NCBI RefSeq assembly: GCF_024756255.1
Contig: NZ_JANUHB010000004.1
Location: forward strand, 1 to 64,000
Source: Massilia agilis
GTDB lineage: Bacteria > Pseudomonadota > Gammaproteobacteria > Burkholderiales > Burkholderiaceae_D
DNA: 64,000 nt
Direction: 5' to 3'
Positions within the stretch are counted from its first letter, which is position 1, and every line of letters starts with the position of its first letter. Shown piece after piece: positions 49,401-56,282 of this stretch. The notes beneath the pieces were generated by a model. The model was not told the DNA's origin. It saw only the letters and a list, made by a program, of their open reading frames with translations, and did no database searches. The position numbers and the translations under genes were made by a program.

Positions 49401-52258
49401 TGTATTCGCACGCGTACACGCTGGACACGGCGGCTTCAAGCGTCACCTTCTCGAACCTGGCCCTGTCGACGGACAGCGGCGTATCGGCCAGCGACTTCGT
49501 CACCAACACCACCACCCAGACCATCAGCGCCACCCTCAGCGCGCCGCTGGAGGCCGGCGACGCGGTGTACGGCTCGCTCGACGGAGGCGCCACCTGGACC
49601 GACATCACGGCCAAGGTCACGGGCACCACGCTCGCCTGGGATGGCGCGCTTCTGGCAGGCGCCAGCAGCATCAAGCTGAAAGTGACCGATACCGCGGGCA
49701 ACGACGGCGCCGTGTCCACGCAGGCGTATGTGCTCGACACAAGCGCGCCGGGCGTGACCGTCAGCAGCGTGGCGTTCTCGAACGACACCGGTGCCTCCGG
49801 CACTGACCTGGTGACCAGCGCCGCGGCGCAGGTCATCAGCGGCAACCTCTCGGCCAATCTGGCTGCTGGCGACACTGTGTACGTTTCGTTGGACAACGGC
49901 TCGACCTGGGCCGCCGCGACGGCGACCGCTGGCCAGTCCACCTGGACGCTGGCCGGGCAGGTGCTGAGCGGCAGCGGCACCGTCAAGGTGAAAGTCTCCG
50001 ACGCCGCCGGCAATGACGGCGCGGTCGTCTCGCGCGCCTACGTGCTCGACGCCGCTGCACCGGCGGTCGAGATCGGCGGCCTTGCGCCGTCGTCCGACAC
50101 CGGCGCCTCCAGCACCGACAAGCTGACCAACCTGGCCACCCCGACCTTCAACGGCACCGCGGAAGCGGGCGCACTGGTCAAGCTGTTCGACACAGACGGC
50201 ACCACGCTGCTGGGCAGCGCGACCGCGGACGGCGCGGGCAACTGGACGATCACCGCGTCGGCGATGGCGGGCGGCAGCCACGATGTCAGCGCGACCGCGA
50301 CCGACACCGCAGGTAACACGGGCGCCGCGCCCGCGCGCCTGCACATTGACATCGACTTGACGGCGCCGGCGGCGCAGGCCGCGCCGGTCCTGCTGGCGGC
50401 AAGCGACAGCGGCGCCGTGGGCGACGGGCTGACCAACGTGGCCACGCCGACCGTCGCCGGCCACGGCGAGGCGTTCTCACAGGTCAGCCTGTATGACACC
50501 GACGGCGCCACGCTGCTGGGCAGCGTGCAGGCGGATGCAACCGGCGCCTGGCAAATCACCGCCAGCGCGCTGGCCGAAGGCAGCCACAACTTGAGCGTCA
50601 AGGAAACCGACGCCGCCGGGAACGTCTCCGCGGCCAGCGCGCCGCTGAACCTGGCGATCGACACCACCGCACCGGCCGCGCCAGCCGCGCCCGCGCTGAC
50701 GGCTGCCTCCGACTCCGATACCCGGGGCGACGGCGTTACCGAATACGTGCCGGCGTTCGAGGGCAGCGCGCTCGCCAATGCCAAGGTTGAGCTGTATGAC
50801 GGCGCGGCCAGGATTGGCGTCGCCACCGCCGATGCAAGTGGCAAGTGGACGATCGCGCCGGCCAATATGCTGCTCGGTACGCACAGCCTGACCGCGCGCC
50901 AGTACGACGCAGCCGGAAACCTGTCCGGCGCCAGCGCAACCTTCACGCTGCACGTCGTGGAGAGATCGGTACAGACGAACCTGGTCGATGGGGTGCAGGT
51001 TGCAACCACCCAGGTGACCCTGCCGGGGGGCCAGGCCGGCACGGCCGTCGTTATCCCGATCGTCACGCCGACCCGTGTCGAAAGCACCGGCAGCCCCGGC
51101 GTGGCCGACATTCCGCTGGCAAGCAACGCCGGCGGCAGCGTGCTCACCGCGCAGGTGGCACCGGGTTACGGCTTGACGGCCACGGGTACGCCGAGCCAGC
51201 CGGCTGCGAACGCCAGTGCCACGCTGATCGCCGCGATCAAGGCCGCCACGCCTGACCACCCGATCGACGACCAGGGCCACCTGACCGGCAACGGCCAGAG
51301 CTTCCTGGACAAGCTGCCGGCGGCGCAGCCGCTGCTGGTCGAAACGGTGGTGCCGGTGGTGTCCGGCCCGACGGCTCCGACGGGCAGCCTGAGCCTGAGC
51401 GGTTCCACCGGCCCGGACCAGCACGTGGCGCTGGTGATCGACACCAGCAGGCTGCCCAGCGGTTCCACCATCGGGCTGCAGAACGTGGACTTTGCGGCAG
51501 TGATCGGCGGCGCCAACGTGGTTTCCGACGGCCGCTCGCAGCTGCTGTCGGGCGATGCGGCAAGCCAGCACTTCACGGTGGCCACCGGCGGTTCCGGCGC
51601 GATCTACGCCGGCGGCGGCAACGACGGCTTCACCTGGGGCTTGCCGCCAGCGCAGAACGGCGCGAACGTGCGGGCGGACGTGGCACCTGTGGCTACGCAG
51701 ACGCTTCTGCACGGCGGCGCCGGCAGCGACACGATCACCTTCAACGGCAACCGCGACAGCTTCAACATCGAGTTCCATAACGGCTACCAGGTGGTCAGCA
51801 CCAAGGCCCAGCCGTCCGTGAAGGCGCTGGTGGTCAACGTCGAGACCCTGCAGTTCGGCGACAGCGCCGTCGCCGTCCCGACCGGCGACGACCTCACCAC
51901 CATTGCCGGCCTGTACCAGGGCATCTACGGCCGCCAGGCCGACCTGTACGGCTTCGAGTTCTGGGCCGATGCGCACCAGAAGTACGGCATGAGCTGGGGC
52001 AAAATGGCGATGATGATGATCACGCAGGGCGAGTGGAACGCACACCACGAGGCCCTCAACGGCAGCAGCAGCCACGACGTCGAAGTGTTGTACGAAGCGC
52101 TGTTCAGCCGCAAGGCCGACGCCGCGGGCCTGGACTTCTGGGTCGGCGTGATGAAACAGCATGGCCTGAGCCTGGAGCAAGTGGCCGACTTCATGGTGCA
52201 GGCGCCCGAAATGAACGGGCACCGCGAGATGGTAACGAACTGGGACTTCCTGGTCTGA
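40496..52258 (+). CDS. Giant repeat exoprotein 2 (DUF4347-like head, 22 core repeats, DUF4214 tail)
   Basis: Protein of 3920 residues, a tandem paralogue of the gene before it. ATG 40496 follows AAAGAAGAAG. Residues about 36-185 are the DUF4347-like domain with His90 (HILSHG) and Cys135 (LLYGCDIG). Five Ig-like YQW repeats follow, then 22 core repeats of ~100 residues. Repeats 1-6 match the six of the paralogue in order; the others come from amplification of a three-repeat block. The tail carries the same D/T-rich modules, calcium-binding-like segment and DUF4214. There is no signal peptide; type I secretion is inferred. The mostly acidic, Thr/Ser/Gly/Ala-rich content suits a secreted adhesin. 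The 244 bases upstream hold only a weak hairpin (40274-40298) and AT-rich DNA. Confidence 0.9.
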   Translation: MNRNPIDAGTGAPNAAAEDDATPASQTTSNPVRKEVVFIDTSVAGFLSLEAAVRPGVEVVRIDGGQGGLAQLASWAQTHSGYDAIHILSHGSGATLHLGTDEVTAASLALPSVRDQFATLGRALNAGGDLLLYGCDIGAGTAGQQLAADIAAAAHADVAVSTDITGAASKGGNWNLEYSAGQIDSASIIDASHQDAYAGVLTRASLLTTFSDITTATTYGTLSVGVNGTVTATDIDASGWNLVAASSGSTIPVTVKGVTTGTQQFVRVQGNNITYIDWKLNDSTYTFDLQSFDLAPTPGACVFTIQAIDASNNVVPGSAFIVAANGTSSAAPTFTQALVPAYLTLLYNDIHGFRITLQDNASYSPLFDNIQINDLKQSNSPPINTVAPSLSGSAKLGNVLTASTGTWSDPDGDPLNYSYQWFRALDSSGTSATLITGAASSTYALGDADAHKYLAVQITANDGTGNSTVAVSGWTAVADTAPVNSVQPYVTGTSQIGSTITGNIGTWSDIDHDSILYTFQWFRADDSSGTGSAAITGARMYTYTPGSADAHKYLSLRVTADDNHGGTSVASTAWTVVGNSAPANSVAPSLSGDTLVGATLTGTNGTWTDADGDSLTGYAYQWYRANDSSGTGATAISGATSASYVLDAGDAHKYVRLQVTASDGYGGSTPGYSGWTAVTDTPPVCTARPTITGTVAVGSAAGAASGSWTDIDGDSLTYNYQWFRADDSNGTNAALITGANTATYTPALSDKDKYLSVYVVANDGYGSLTQTRSAWSQVLEIPTITNVTSSDADVAYKAGSTLTISVTMSNAVTVDTSGGTPTLALASGGAATYSGGSGTSTLTFSYVVGNGENSADLDYSSMAALSLNGATIKSTAVGNLDANTTLPVPGTAGSLGANKAIVIDTTPPAATVTSVAFSGDTGASPTDLVTKIASQTLMGTLSAPLGTGETVLVSLDNGSTWTAASASAGTTTFMLSGQTLAGSGTLKAKLADAIGNEGSVYSASYVIDTVAPAITVGAIALSSDTGNSSTDFITKTASQTITASLSAALAGTDTLYGSVDGGATWTNITAKVSGTALTWNGVTLANGTNAIKFKVTDLAGNDGTVATQSYTVDASAPTTTIASAFLSDDTGSSPTDFVTNDDWQTISGTLSANIGAGETVWVSLDGGSTWSAASASGNAWSQLAGVFLAGSGTLKVKVSDAAGNDGPVYTQAYVLDTVAPAITFSNLQLSGDTGRSGTDFVTNVAAQTITATLSQALAAGDTVYGSLNGGATWTNITAKISGTTLTWNGVTLASSGTLKLRAVDSAGNIGTVTSQAYVLDTTAPALTFGNVHISADTGVISTDFITNTASQTITGTLSGSLAPGDTVYGSTDGGATWTDVTAKVSGTTLTWDGATLTGSSIALKVVDAAGNDGAVSAQSYVLDTAAPANTGASVSFSSDTGTSATDLVTRTAPQDISGTLTAALASGEAVYVSLDDGATWTMANASVGQATWSLPGQTLAGSSTIKVKVSDTAGNDGAIYSHTYVLDAAAPATTIANIALSADSGTSSSDFVTNTASQTISATLSGALGAGEALYGSLDGGATWTDITAKVSGTTIAWDGVTLAGSNTIKFKVSDQAGNDGAVASQAYTLDTIAPALTFSDVHISADTGAMSTDFVTNTASQTITATLSGGLAAGDIVYGSTDGGATWTDITAKVSGTTLTWDGATLTGSSIKLKVVDAAGNDGAVSAQSYVLDTTAPAKTGASVSFSGDTGVSATDLVTHTTAQDITGTLTAPLASGEAVYVSLDDGATWTMANASVGQATWSLPGQTLAGSSTIKVKVGDTAGNDGAVYSHTYVLDTTAPATTIANIALSADSGTSSSDFVTNTASQTISATLSGALGAGEALYGSLDGGATWTDITAKVTGTTIAWDGVTLAGSNTIKFKVSDLAGNDGAVASQAYTLDTTAPALTFGNVHISADTGVMSTDFITNTASQTITATLSGGLAAGDIVYGSTDGGATWTDITAKVSGTTLTWDGATLTGSSIKLKVVDAAGNDGAVSAQSYVLDTTAPAKTGASVSFSGDTGVSATDLVTHTTAQDITGTLTAALASGEAVYVSLDDGATWTMANASVGQATWSLPGQTLAGSSTIKVKVSDTAGNDGAIYSHTYVLDTVAPTTTVANIALSADSGTSSSDFVTKTASQTISATLSGALGAGEALYGSLDGGATWTDITAKVTGTAITWDGVTLAGSNTIKFKVSDLAGNDGAVASQAYTLDTTAPALTFSDVHISADTGAMSTDFITNTASQTITATLSGGLAAGDIVYGSTDGGATWTDVTAKVSGTTLTWDGATLTGSSIKLKVVDAAGNDGAVSAQSYVLDITAPTATIANIVLSADTGSSATDFFTNTASQTISATLSGALGAGEALYGSLDGGATWTDITAKVTGTTIAWDGVTLSGNNTIKFKVSDLAGNDGAVASQAYTLDTTAPALTFSDVHISADTGAMSTDFITNTASQTITATLSGGLALGDIVYGSTDGGATWTNVTSKVSGTTLTWDGATLTGSSIKLKVVDAAGNDGAVAAQSYVLDTTAPAKTGASVSFSGDTGTSATDLVTHTTAQDITGTLTAVLASGEAVYVSLDDGATWATANASVGQATWSLPGQTVSGSSTIKVKVGDTAGNDGAIYSHTYVLDTTAPATTVANIALSADSGASSSDFVTKTASQTISATLSGVLGAGDALYGSLDGGATWTDITAKVTGTTIAWDGVTLAGSSTIKFKVSDLAGNDGAAASQAYTVDTTAPVLSFSGLHLSVDTGSSGADFITNAASQTISATLSAALALGDIVYGSLDGGATWTDITAKVSGTTLAWDGALLAGSSTIKLKVSDAAGNDGPAYSQAYVLDTLAPAATATVAAFSNDTGASGTDFVTKSAAQTISGTLSASIAAGDTVYVSLDAGASWTAASASGSTWSLAGQTLTASGTLKVKITDIAGNDSVVYSHAYTLDTAASSVTFSNLALSTDSGVSASDFVTNTTTQTISATLSAPLEAGDAVYGSLDGGATWTDITAKVTGTTLAWDGALLAGASSIKLKVTDTAGNDGAVSTQAYVLDTSAPGVTVSSVAFSNDTGASGTDLVTSAAAQVISGNLSANLAAGDTVYVSLDNGSTWAAATATAGQSTWTLAGQVLSGSGTVKVKVSDAAGNDGAVVSRAYVLDAAAPAVEIGGLAPSSDTGASSTDKLTNLATPTFNGTAEAGALVKLFDTDGTTLLGSATADGAGNWTITASAMAGGSHDVSATATDTAGNTGAAPARLHIDIDLTAPAAQAAPVLLAASDSGAVGDGLTNVATPTVAGHGEAFSQVSLYDTDGATLLGSVQADATGAWQITASALAEGSHNLSVKETDAAGNVSAASAPLNLAIDTTAPAAPAAPALTAASDSDTRGDGVTEYVPAFEGSALANAKVELYDGAARIGVATADASGKWTIAPANMLLGTHSLTARQYDAAGNLSGASATFTLHVVERSVQTNLVDGVQVATTQVTLPGGQAGTAVVIPIVTPTRVESTGSPGVADIPLASNAGGSVLTAQVAPGYGLTATGTPSQPAANASATLIAAIKAATPDHPIDDQGHLTGNGQSFLDKLPAAQPLLVETVVPVVSGPTAPTGSLSLSGSTGPDQHVALVIDTSRLPSGSTIGLQNVDFAAVIGGANVVSDGRSQLLSGDAASQHFTVATGGSGAIYAGGGNDGFTWGLPPAQNGANVRADVAPVATQTLLHGGAGSDTITFNGNRDSFNIEFHNGYQVVSTKAQPSVKALVVNVETLQFGDSAVAVPTGDDLTTIAGLYQGIYGRQADLYGFEFWADAHQKYGMSWGKMAMMMITQGEWNAHHEALNGSSSHDVEVLYEALFSRKADAAGLDFWVGVMKQHGLSLEQVADFMVQAPEMNGHREMVTNWDFLV
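43207..50046 (+). repeat. Intragenic array of ~300-bp repeats
   Basis: Twenty-two in-frame copies of a ~100-codon unit encode the core of the second giant protein. Between about 44752 and 47550 they group into three higher-order copies of exactly 933 bp (44752-45684, 45685-46617, 46618-47550), each with three unit types. The last two are almost identical. A further partial copy lacking one unit type follows. Confidence 0.9.
50048..52258 (+). repeat. 3' duplicated block, copy 2 (2211 bp)
   Basis: Partner of the block at 38041-40251, of equal length and with a constant offset. It encodes the C-terminal third of the second giant protein. The last ~530 bases are nearly identical in the two genes, down to the final codons; the stops differ (TAG and TGA). 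Confidence 0.9.
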
Positions 52259-52270
52259 GGCGTCCTGGTG

Positions 52271-52783
52271 CTACCGTGCCGGCGCCGCTTCAGCGCCGGC
52301 GCCGGCCTGCCACAGCAGCTCGTGGCGCATCTCGTCGCTGCGCACCAGCGTGAAGCCCAGCCGCTGGTAGAGGCGCAGCGCGGCCTCGTTGCTGCGTAAG
52401 ACCGACAGGGCAAGCGATGCGCACGCCGCCTGCGCCTGGTCGCGCACCGCGGCGAGCAGCACGCCGCCATGGCCGCGTCCGCGCTCGCCCGGCACCAGCG
52501 CTATGTCCACCACACGCCAGTCGCGTCCCGAGGCATCGAGCAACAGGCGGCCGATGGGCCGGGCGTCGCACTCGAGGATCAGCGCGGCGGCGTGCGGGAA
52601 CGCCATCTGCCAGCTCGTTTCCTGCGCGTGGCGCTGCATGTCGATCAGCTGTTCGAGCATCGGCGCCGGCAGCGGCAACTGGCGCAGGTCGTCCCGCGTC
52701 GAGGCAAACAGCGCGCGGCAGAAGGCCGCGTCCGCGTCCGTGGCCGCGCGCAGGGTGAGCGGGGAAGGCAGGGGGAAGCTCAT
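52271..52783 (-). CDS. GNAT-family N-acetyltransferase
   Basis: Acyltransferase of 170 residues. The GNAT acetyl-CoA loop is visible in VDIALVPGERGRGHGGVLLAAV, followed by LSVLRSNEAALRLYQRLGF, the usual beta5/alpha4 region. ATG 52783 (MSFPLPSPLTLRAATDADA) overlaps the phosphofructokinase stop (ATGA), so the two are co-translated. Substrate unknown. An 8-bp GC hairpin at 52278-52300 inside its 3' end may stop transcription from both convergent genes. Confidence 0.88.
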   Translation of the reverse strand: MSFPLPSPLTLRAATDADAAFCRALFASTRDDLRQLPLPAPMLEQLIDMQRHAQETSWQMAFPHAAALILECDARPIGRLLLDASGRDWRVVDIALVPGERGRGHGGVLLAAVRDQAQAACASLALSVLRSNEAALRLYQRLGFTLVRSDEMRHELLWQAGAGAEAAPAR

Positions 52784-53994
52784 CGCTTGAGCACCTTCTC
52801 GACCGTTGCGCCGCGCAGGCGGAAGGCGTCCGGCATGCCCGAGCCCAGCAAGGGCCGCAGGTACAGGCGAAACGCATCGGTGACGTCGGTGCCCGAGGGC
52901 GCGATGAACTCGTCCTCCATGGTGCGGGTCTTGCCCGCCACCGCGGTGAGCGGCTGCAGTTCGTAATCGACCGAGTAGAAGCCGGTGCGGCGGATCGCCA
53001 CCGAGCCGTCGCGGTCGCCCCACATCGCGAACTGCACCGCCTTCTCGCCCACTTCGCGCGCCTCGCGCTGGTCCACGTCCGACACGCAGCCGATGAAGGA
53101 GCGCTGCAGGTAGCCGAAGGTGTCCCCGCGCACCCGCTTGATGCCCAGCTTGGACTTGATCTCGTCGCACAGCAGGTCCGCCAACGCGCCGGTGCCCGAC
53201 AGCTGCACGTTGCCGTGCTGGTCGCGCTCGATCTCCTTGGCCAGCAGCGTGGCCACCAGCTGGCCCGAGGCGTCGTGGATGCCTTCGGACACCGCGATCA
53301 CGCAGCGGCCATGGCGCTCATACATCGCCTTCACGTCCGCAAGGAAGCGCTCCAGCTCGAAGGTACGTTCGGGCACGTAGATCAGGTGTGGGCCGTCGTC
53401 GGGGAACTTTTTGCCCAATGCCGAAGCGGCCGTGAGGAAGCCGGCGTGGCGCCCCATCACCACGCCGACATACACGCCCGGCAGCGCGGCATTGTCGAGG
53501 TTGGCGCCGGCAAAGGCCTGCGCCACGAAGCGCGCGGCGGACGGAAAGCCGGGCGTGTGGTCGTTGCCGACCAGGTCGTTGTCGATGGTCTTGGGAATGT
53601 GGATCGAGCGCAGCGGGTAGCCGGCCTTGCGCGCCTCTTCGCTGACGATCCGCACGGTGTCGGCCGAGTCGTTGCCGCCAATGTAGAAGAAGTGCTCGAT
53701 CTCGTGCGCGCGCAGCACCTCGAAGATGCTCTGGCAGTAAGCCATGTCCGGCTTGTCGCGCGTCGAGCCGAGCGCCGACGACGGGGTTGCGGCGACCAGC
53801 TCGAGGTTGTGGCTGGTCTCCTGGGTCAGGTCGAGGAAGTCCTCGTTGACGATGCCGCGCACGCCATGCAGCGCGCCATAGATGCGGGTGACGTTGCGAA
53901 AGCGCCGCGCCTCGAGCGTGACCCCGACCATCGACTGGTTGATGACGGCGGTGGGACCGCCTCCCTGTGCGACCAATATTTTGCCTGACGACAT
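52780..53994 (-). CDS. 6-phosphofructokinase, probably pyrophosphate-dependent
   Basis: Enzyme of 404 residues that phosphorylates fructose 6-phosphate. ATG 53994 (MSSGKILVAQGGGPTAVIN) fits; a longer frame reads through a repeat element. Key specificity positions: GGNDS puts Asp109 where ATP-type enzymes have Gly104 (E. coli numbering), and PKTIDND puts Lys135 where they have Gly124. Both changes are the known marks of pyrophosphate-dependent enzymes, which work reversibly. It is longer than the ~320-residue ATP-PfkA. It is followed by an overlapping acetyltransferase gene and preceded by inverted repeats. Confidence 0.9.
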   Translation of the reverse strand: MSSGKILVAQGGGPTAVINQSMVGVTLEARRFRNVTRIYGALHGVRGIVNEDFLDLTQETSHNLELVAATPSSALGSTRDKPDMAYCQSIFEVLRAHEIEHFFYIGGNDSADTVRIVSEEARKAGYPLRSIHIPKTIDNDLVGNDHTPGFPSAARFVAQAFAGANLDNAALPGVYVGVVMGRHAGFLTAASALGKKFPDDGPHLIYVPERTFELERFLADVKAMYERHGRCVIAVSEGIHDASGQLVATLLAKEIERDQHGNVQLSGTGALADLLCDEIKSKLGIKRVRGDTFGYLQRSFIGCVSDVDQREAREVGEKAVQFAMWGDRDGSVAIRRTGFYSVDYELQPLTAVAGKTRTMEDEFIAPSGTDVTDAFRLYLRPLLGSGMPDAFRLRGATVEKVLKR

Positions 53995-54023
53995 AGCATC
54001 CTCGCGACTTGTTAGCGTTGATA

Positions 54024-54124
54024 CGTCGTCCCGGCGCAGGCCGGGACCCATGCTGAGTTCGCAGTACAGCAGTGCCGACAACTTCGCAAGCTCAGCATGG
54101 GCCGCGGCTTTCGCCGGAACGACG
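54024..54124. repeat. Inverted pair of REP-like elements (family 2)
   Basis: CGTCGTCCCGGCGCAGGCCG to CATGCTGAG (54024-54057) faces CTCAGCATGGGCC to GCCGGAACGACG (54091-54124). The outer arms are inverted copies. They fill the gap between the S9 peptidase stop and the phosphofructokinase start. Confidence 0.8.
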
Positions 54125-54129
54125 GCTGG

Positions 54130-56139
54130 TTATTGCTGCTTCTGCGAGCCCGGCCCGATGTTCTTGTCCAAAAACTTCTCGACCCGGGTCCAGAAATCGT
54201 AATTGTTCTTCGGCAGATGCCAACCGTGTCCCTCGTCCGGATACTCGATCCATTCGACGTTCTTGTTCGTCCTGGTCACCGCATCATAGAACTGTTTGCC
54301 GTGGTACATCGGCACGCGCTCGTCCACGCCACCGTAGGCCATCAGCACCGGCTGGGTGATGCGCGACGCCTGTTCGATCGGCGAGGTCGCCTTGAGCTGG
54401 GCCGCATCCTTGACCGGGTCGCCGATCATGTCGGGCATGCCGTACTGCTTCCATTCGTCCGTCATGTCCGAGCGGTAGTTCCAGCTGCCCTTGTACATCA
54501 GGTTGATGTCGGTCACGCCAACCCAATTCACGCCGCACTTGTACAGGTCCGGGTCGTTGACCAGGCCCATCAGTGTGGCGTAGCCGCCGTAGCTGGCGCC
54601 GGCAATGCAGATCCGCTTCGGGTCGGCGATGCCTTTGCCGATCAGGTAGCGGGTGCCGTCGGCCACGTCGTTCTGCATGGCCAGGCCCCATTGCTTGAAG
54701 CTGGACAGCATGTGCCTGGAGCCCAGCCCGGTGGTGCCGCGGAACGACGGCTCGAGCACCGCATAGCCGCGTGAGGCCAGGAACTGGCTGATCGGGTTCC
54801 AGCCCCAGGCGGTGCCGTTGGTCCACGGGCCGCCGTGGACCAGCACCACCAGCGGCAGGTTGCTCTTGCCGCCGGGCGGCAGGGTCAGCAGGGCAGGGAT
54901 ATCGAGGCCGTCACGCGCCTTGTAGCGGATGGGCTGCTGGTGTCCCATCTGCCGCGGGTTGATGGCGGGGTGCGAGTCGCCCACTTTGCTGACCTGCCTG
55001 GTGTCCTTGTTGTACAGCCAGTAGGCGGGCGGAATCACGTCCGAATAGCCCACCACCAGCACCCACGGCGCTTCCTTCTTGGGCGTGGACAGCAGCAGGT
55101 TGACGGTGGCCGGCAGGGCCTTGTCCACCTCTTGCTGGAGCGCCTTCATGCCCGGGTCGAGCCATTCTTGCGAATGGGCATCGGTGGTGAAGTCCAGGCC
55201 CAGCACCTTGTCCTTGCTCGTGATGAGCTTGCCGTTGAAGTCGTACCCGGCGGTGACGATCACGGGATCCGGGTTGATGCTGCCGGTCTTGAAGTTGAAG
55301 GTGTACAGCGACCGGGTGTCCTTGCCGGCCTGGGCCGTCACGTACAGCGTGCCGTCCGGACCGAAACCGACCGGGAGGATCTTGTCGGTGTCTTGTTTGT
55401 ACGGGTCGAAGCTGGCCAGCTTGCGCCATTCGTTGTTGGCGGGATCGCGGTAGTAGATGGTGGTCAGGTTCTTGTCCGTGCCCGTGGCCAGGCGCGGCTC
55501 GCCCTTCTCATCGAGCATCCAGCCCTGCACCTTGGCCGGCCGCGGCACCATCTCGGTCTGGCCAGTGACCGTGTTCAGGCGCATCAGCGAGATATGGCTC
55601 AGCTTTCCGGTTTCGGCCCACTCCGGCTGGAACACGTACACCCATTCGGAATTCCTGGGGCCGGGCTGCTCGAACAGGTAGGTGTAAAAGGGCAGGATCT
55701 TGCGGCCGAGCGACTGGGCACCGCGGAAGCGATCCGCCAGCTGAACCAGGTTGCTGCCATCGCGGTTCACCGCGAACAGGCCGGGCGCGTAGTACTTGTC
55801 GCCCGTGCCCAGGTCCTTGTCCTGCACGTTGAAGACGAGCCGCTCGTCGTTCACCCAGCGGAAGGTGTCGATGTCGGCATCGTTGTAGGCGGCCACCACC
55901 TTGCCGGTGTTGGTGGTCAGGTCTACCACCATCAGCATGTCGCGCTGGCCTTCGGCGCCGGCGCGGGCGGCGATGTATTTACCGCTCGGCGACAGGGTCG
56001 CGCCGCCGAACTTGGCACTGGCGAAGAACGCCTCGACCGATGGCGGCGCGGCGGGCGCGGCGACCGGTTGGGCGTGGGCGGTGGAAATGGCAAGCGCGAG
56101 CAGCATGCTGGCGCACGCGGTACGGAAAGGGAACGGCAT
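54130..56139 (-). CDS. Secreted S9 family (prolyl oligopeptidase-like) peptidase
   Basis: Exported peptidase of 669 residues with a signal peptide (MPFPFRTACASMLLALAISTAHA). An N-terminal beta-propeller (about 30-390) precedes an alpha/beta-hydrolase domain. The nucleophile is Ser516 in GASYGGYATLMG; the acid and base lie in YGGVDERVPMYHG and DEGHGWHLP. It belongs with the dipeptidyl/acylaminoacyl peptidases that trim short peptides. It is probably periplasmic and could process products of the secreted subtilase. Confidence 0.92.
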   Translation of the reverse strand: MPFPFRTACASMLLALAISTAHAQPVAAPAAPPSVEAFFASAKFGGATLSPSGKYIAARAGAEGQRDMLMVVDLTTNTGKVVAAYNDADIDTFRWVNDERLVFNVQDKDLGTGDKYYAPGLFAVNRDGSNLVQLADRFRGAQSLGRKILPFYTYLFEQPGPRNSEWVYVFQPEWAETGKLSHISLMRLNTVTGQTEMVPRPAKVQGWMLDEKGEPRLATGTDKNLTTIYYRDPANNEWRKLASFDPYKQDTDKILPVGFGPDGTLYVTAQAGKDTRSLYTFNFKTGSINPDPVIVTAGYDFNGKLITSKDKVLGLDFTTDAHSQEWLDPGMKALQQEVDKALPATVNLLLSTPKKEAPWVLVVGYSDVIPPAYWLYNKDTRQVSKVGDSHPAINPRQMGHQQPIRYKARDGLDIPALLTLPPGGKSNLPLVVLVHGGPWTNGTAWGWNPISQFLASRGYAVLEPSFRGTTGLGSRHMLSSFKQWGLAMQNDVADGTRYLIGKGIADPKRICIAGASYGGYATLMGLVNDPDLYKCGVNWVGVTDINLMYKGSWNYRSDMTDEWKQYGMPDMIGDPVKDAAQLKATSPIEQASRITQPVLMAYGGVDERVPMYHGKQFYDAVTRTNKNVEWIEYPDEGHGWHLPKNNYDFWTRVEKFLDKNIGPGSQKQQ

Positions 56140-56282
56140 GGGTTTTCGTCCTTGTTATTCTGGTCGTTGTGCCGCCGGGCGGCTCGCTCAAGAATAACAG
56201 CTAGGTTTCCATGACGCTATGCGCTGTTGCCATTTCATGCGCGGCGGATGACGCCCCCTGCCCACGCGCCCAGCCGGCGATC

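Noticed and set aside
43207..50046. Possible CRISPR, satellite or assembly artefact from regular ~300-bp periodicity
   Set aside because: All units stay in one continuous frame and encode protein repeats with varied sequence, so they are coding repeats. Collapse or expansion in assembly cannot be excluded.
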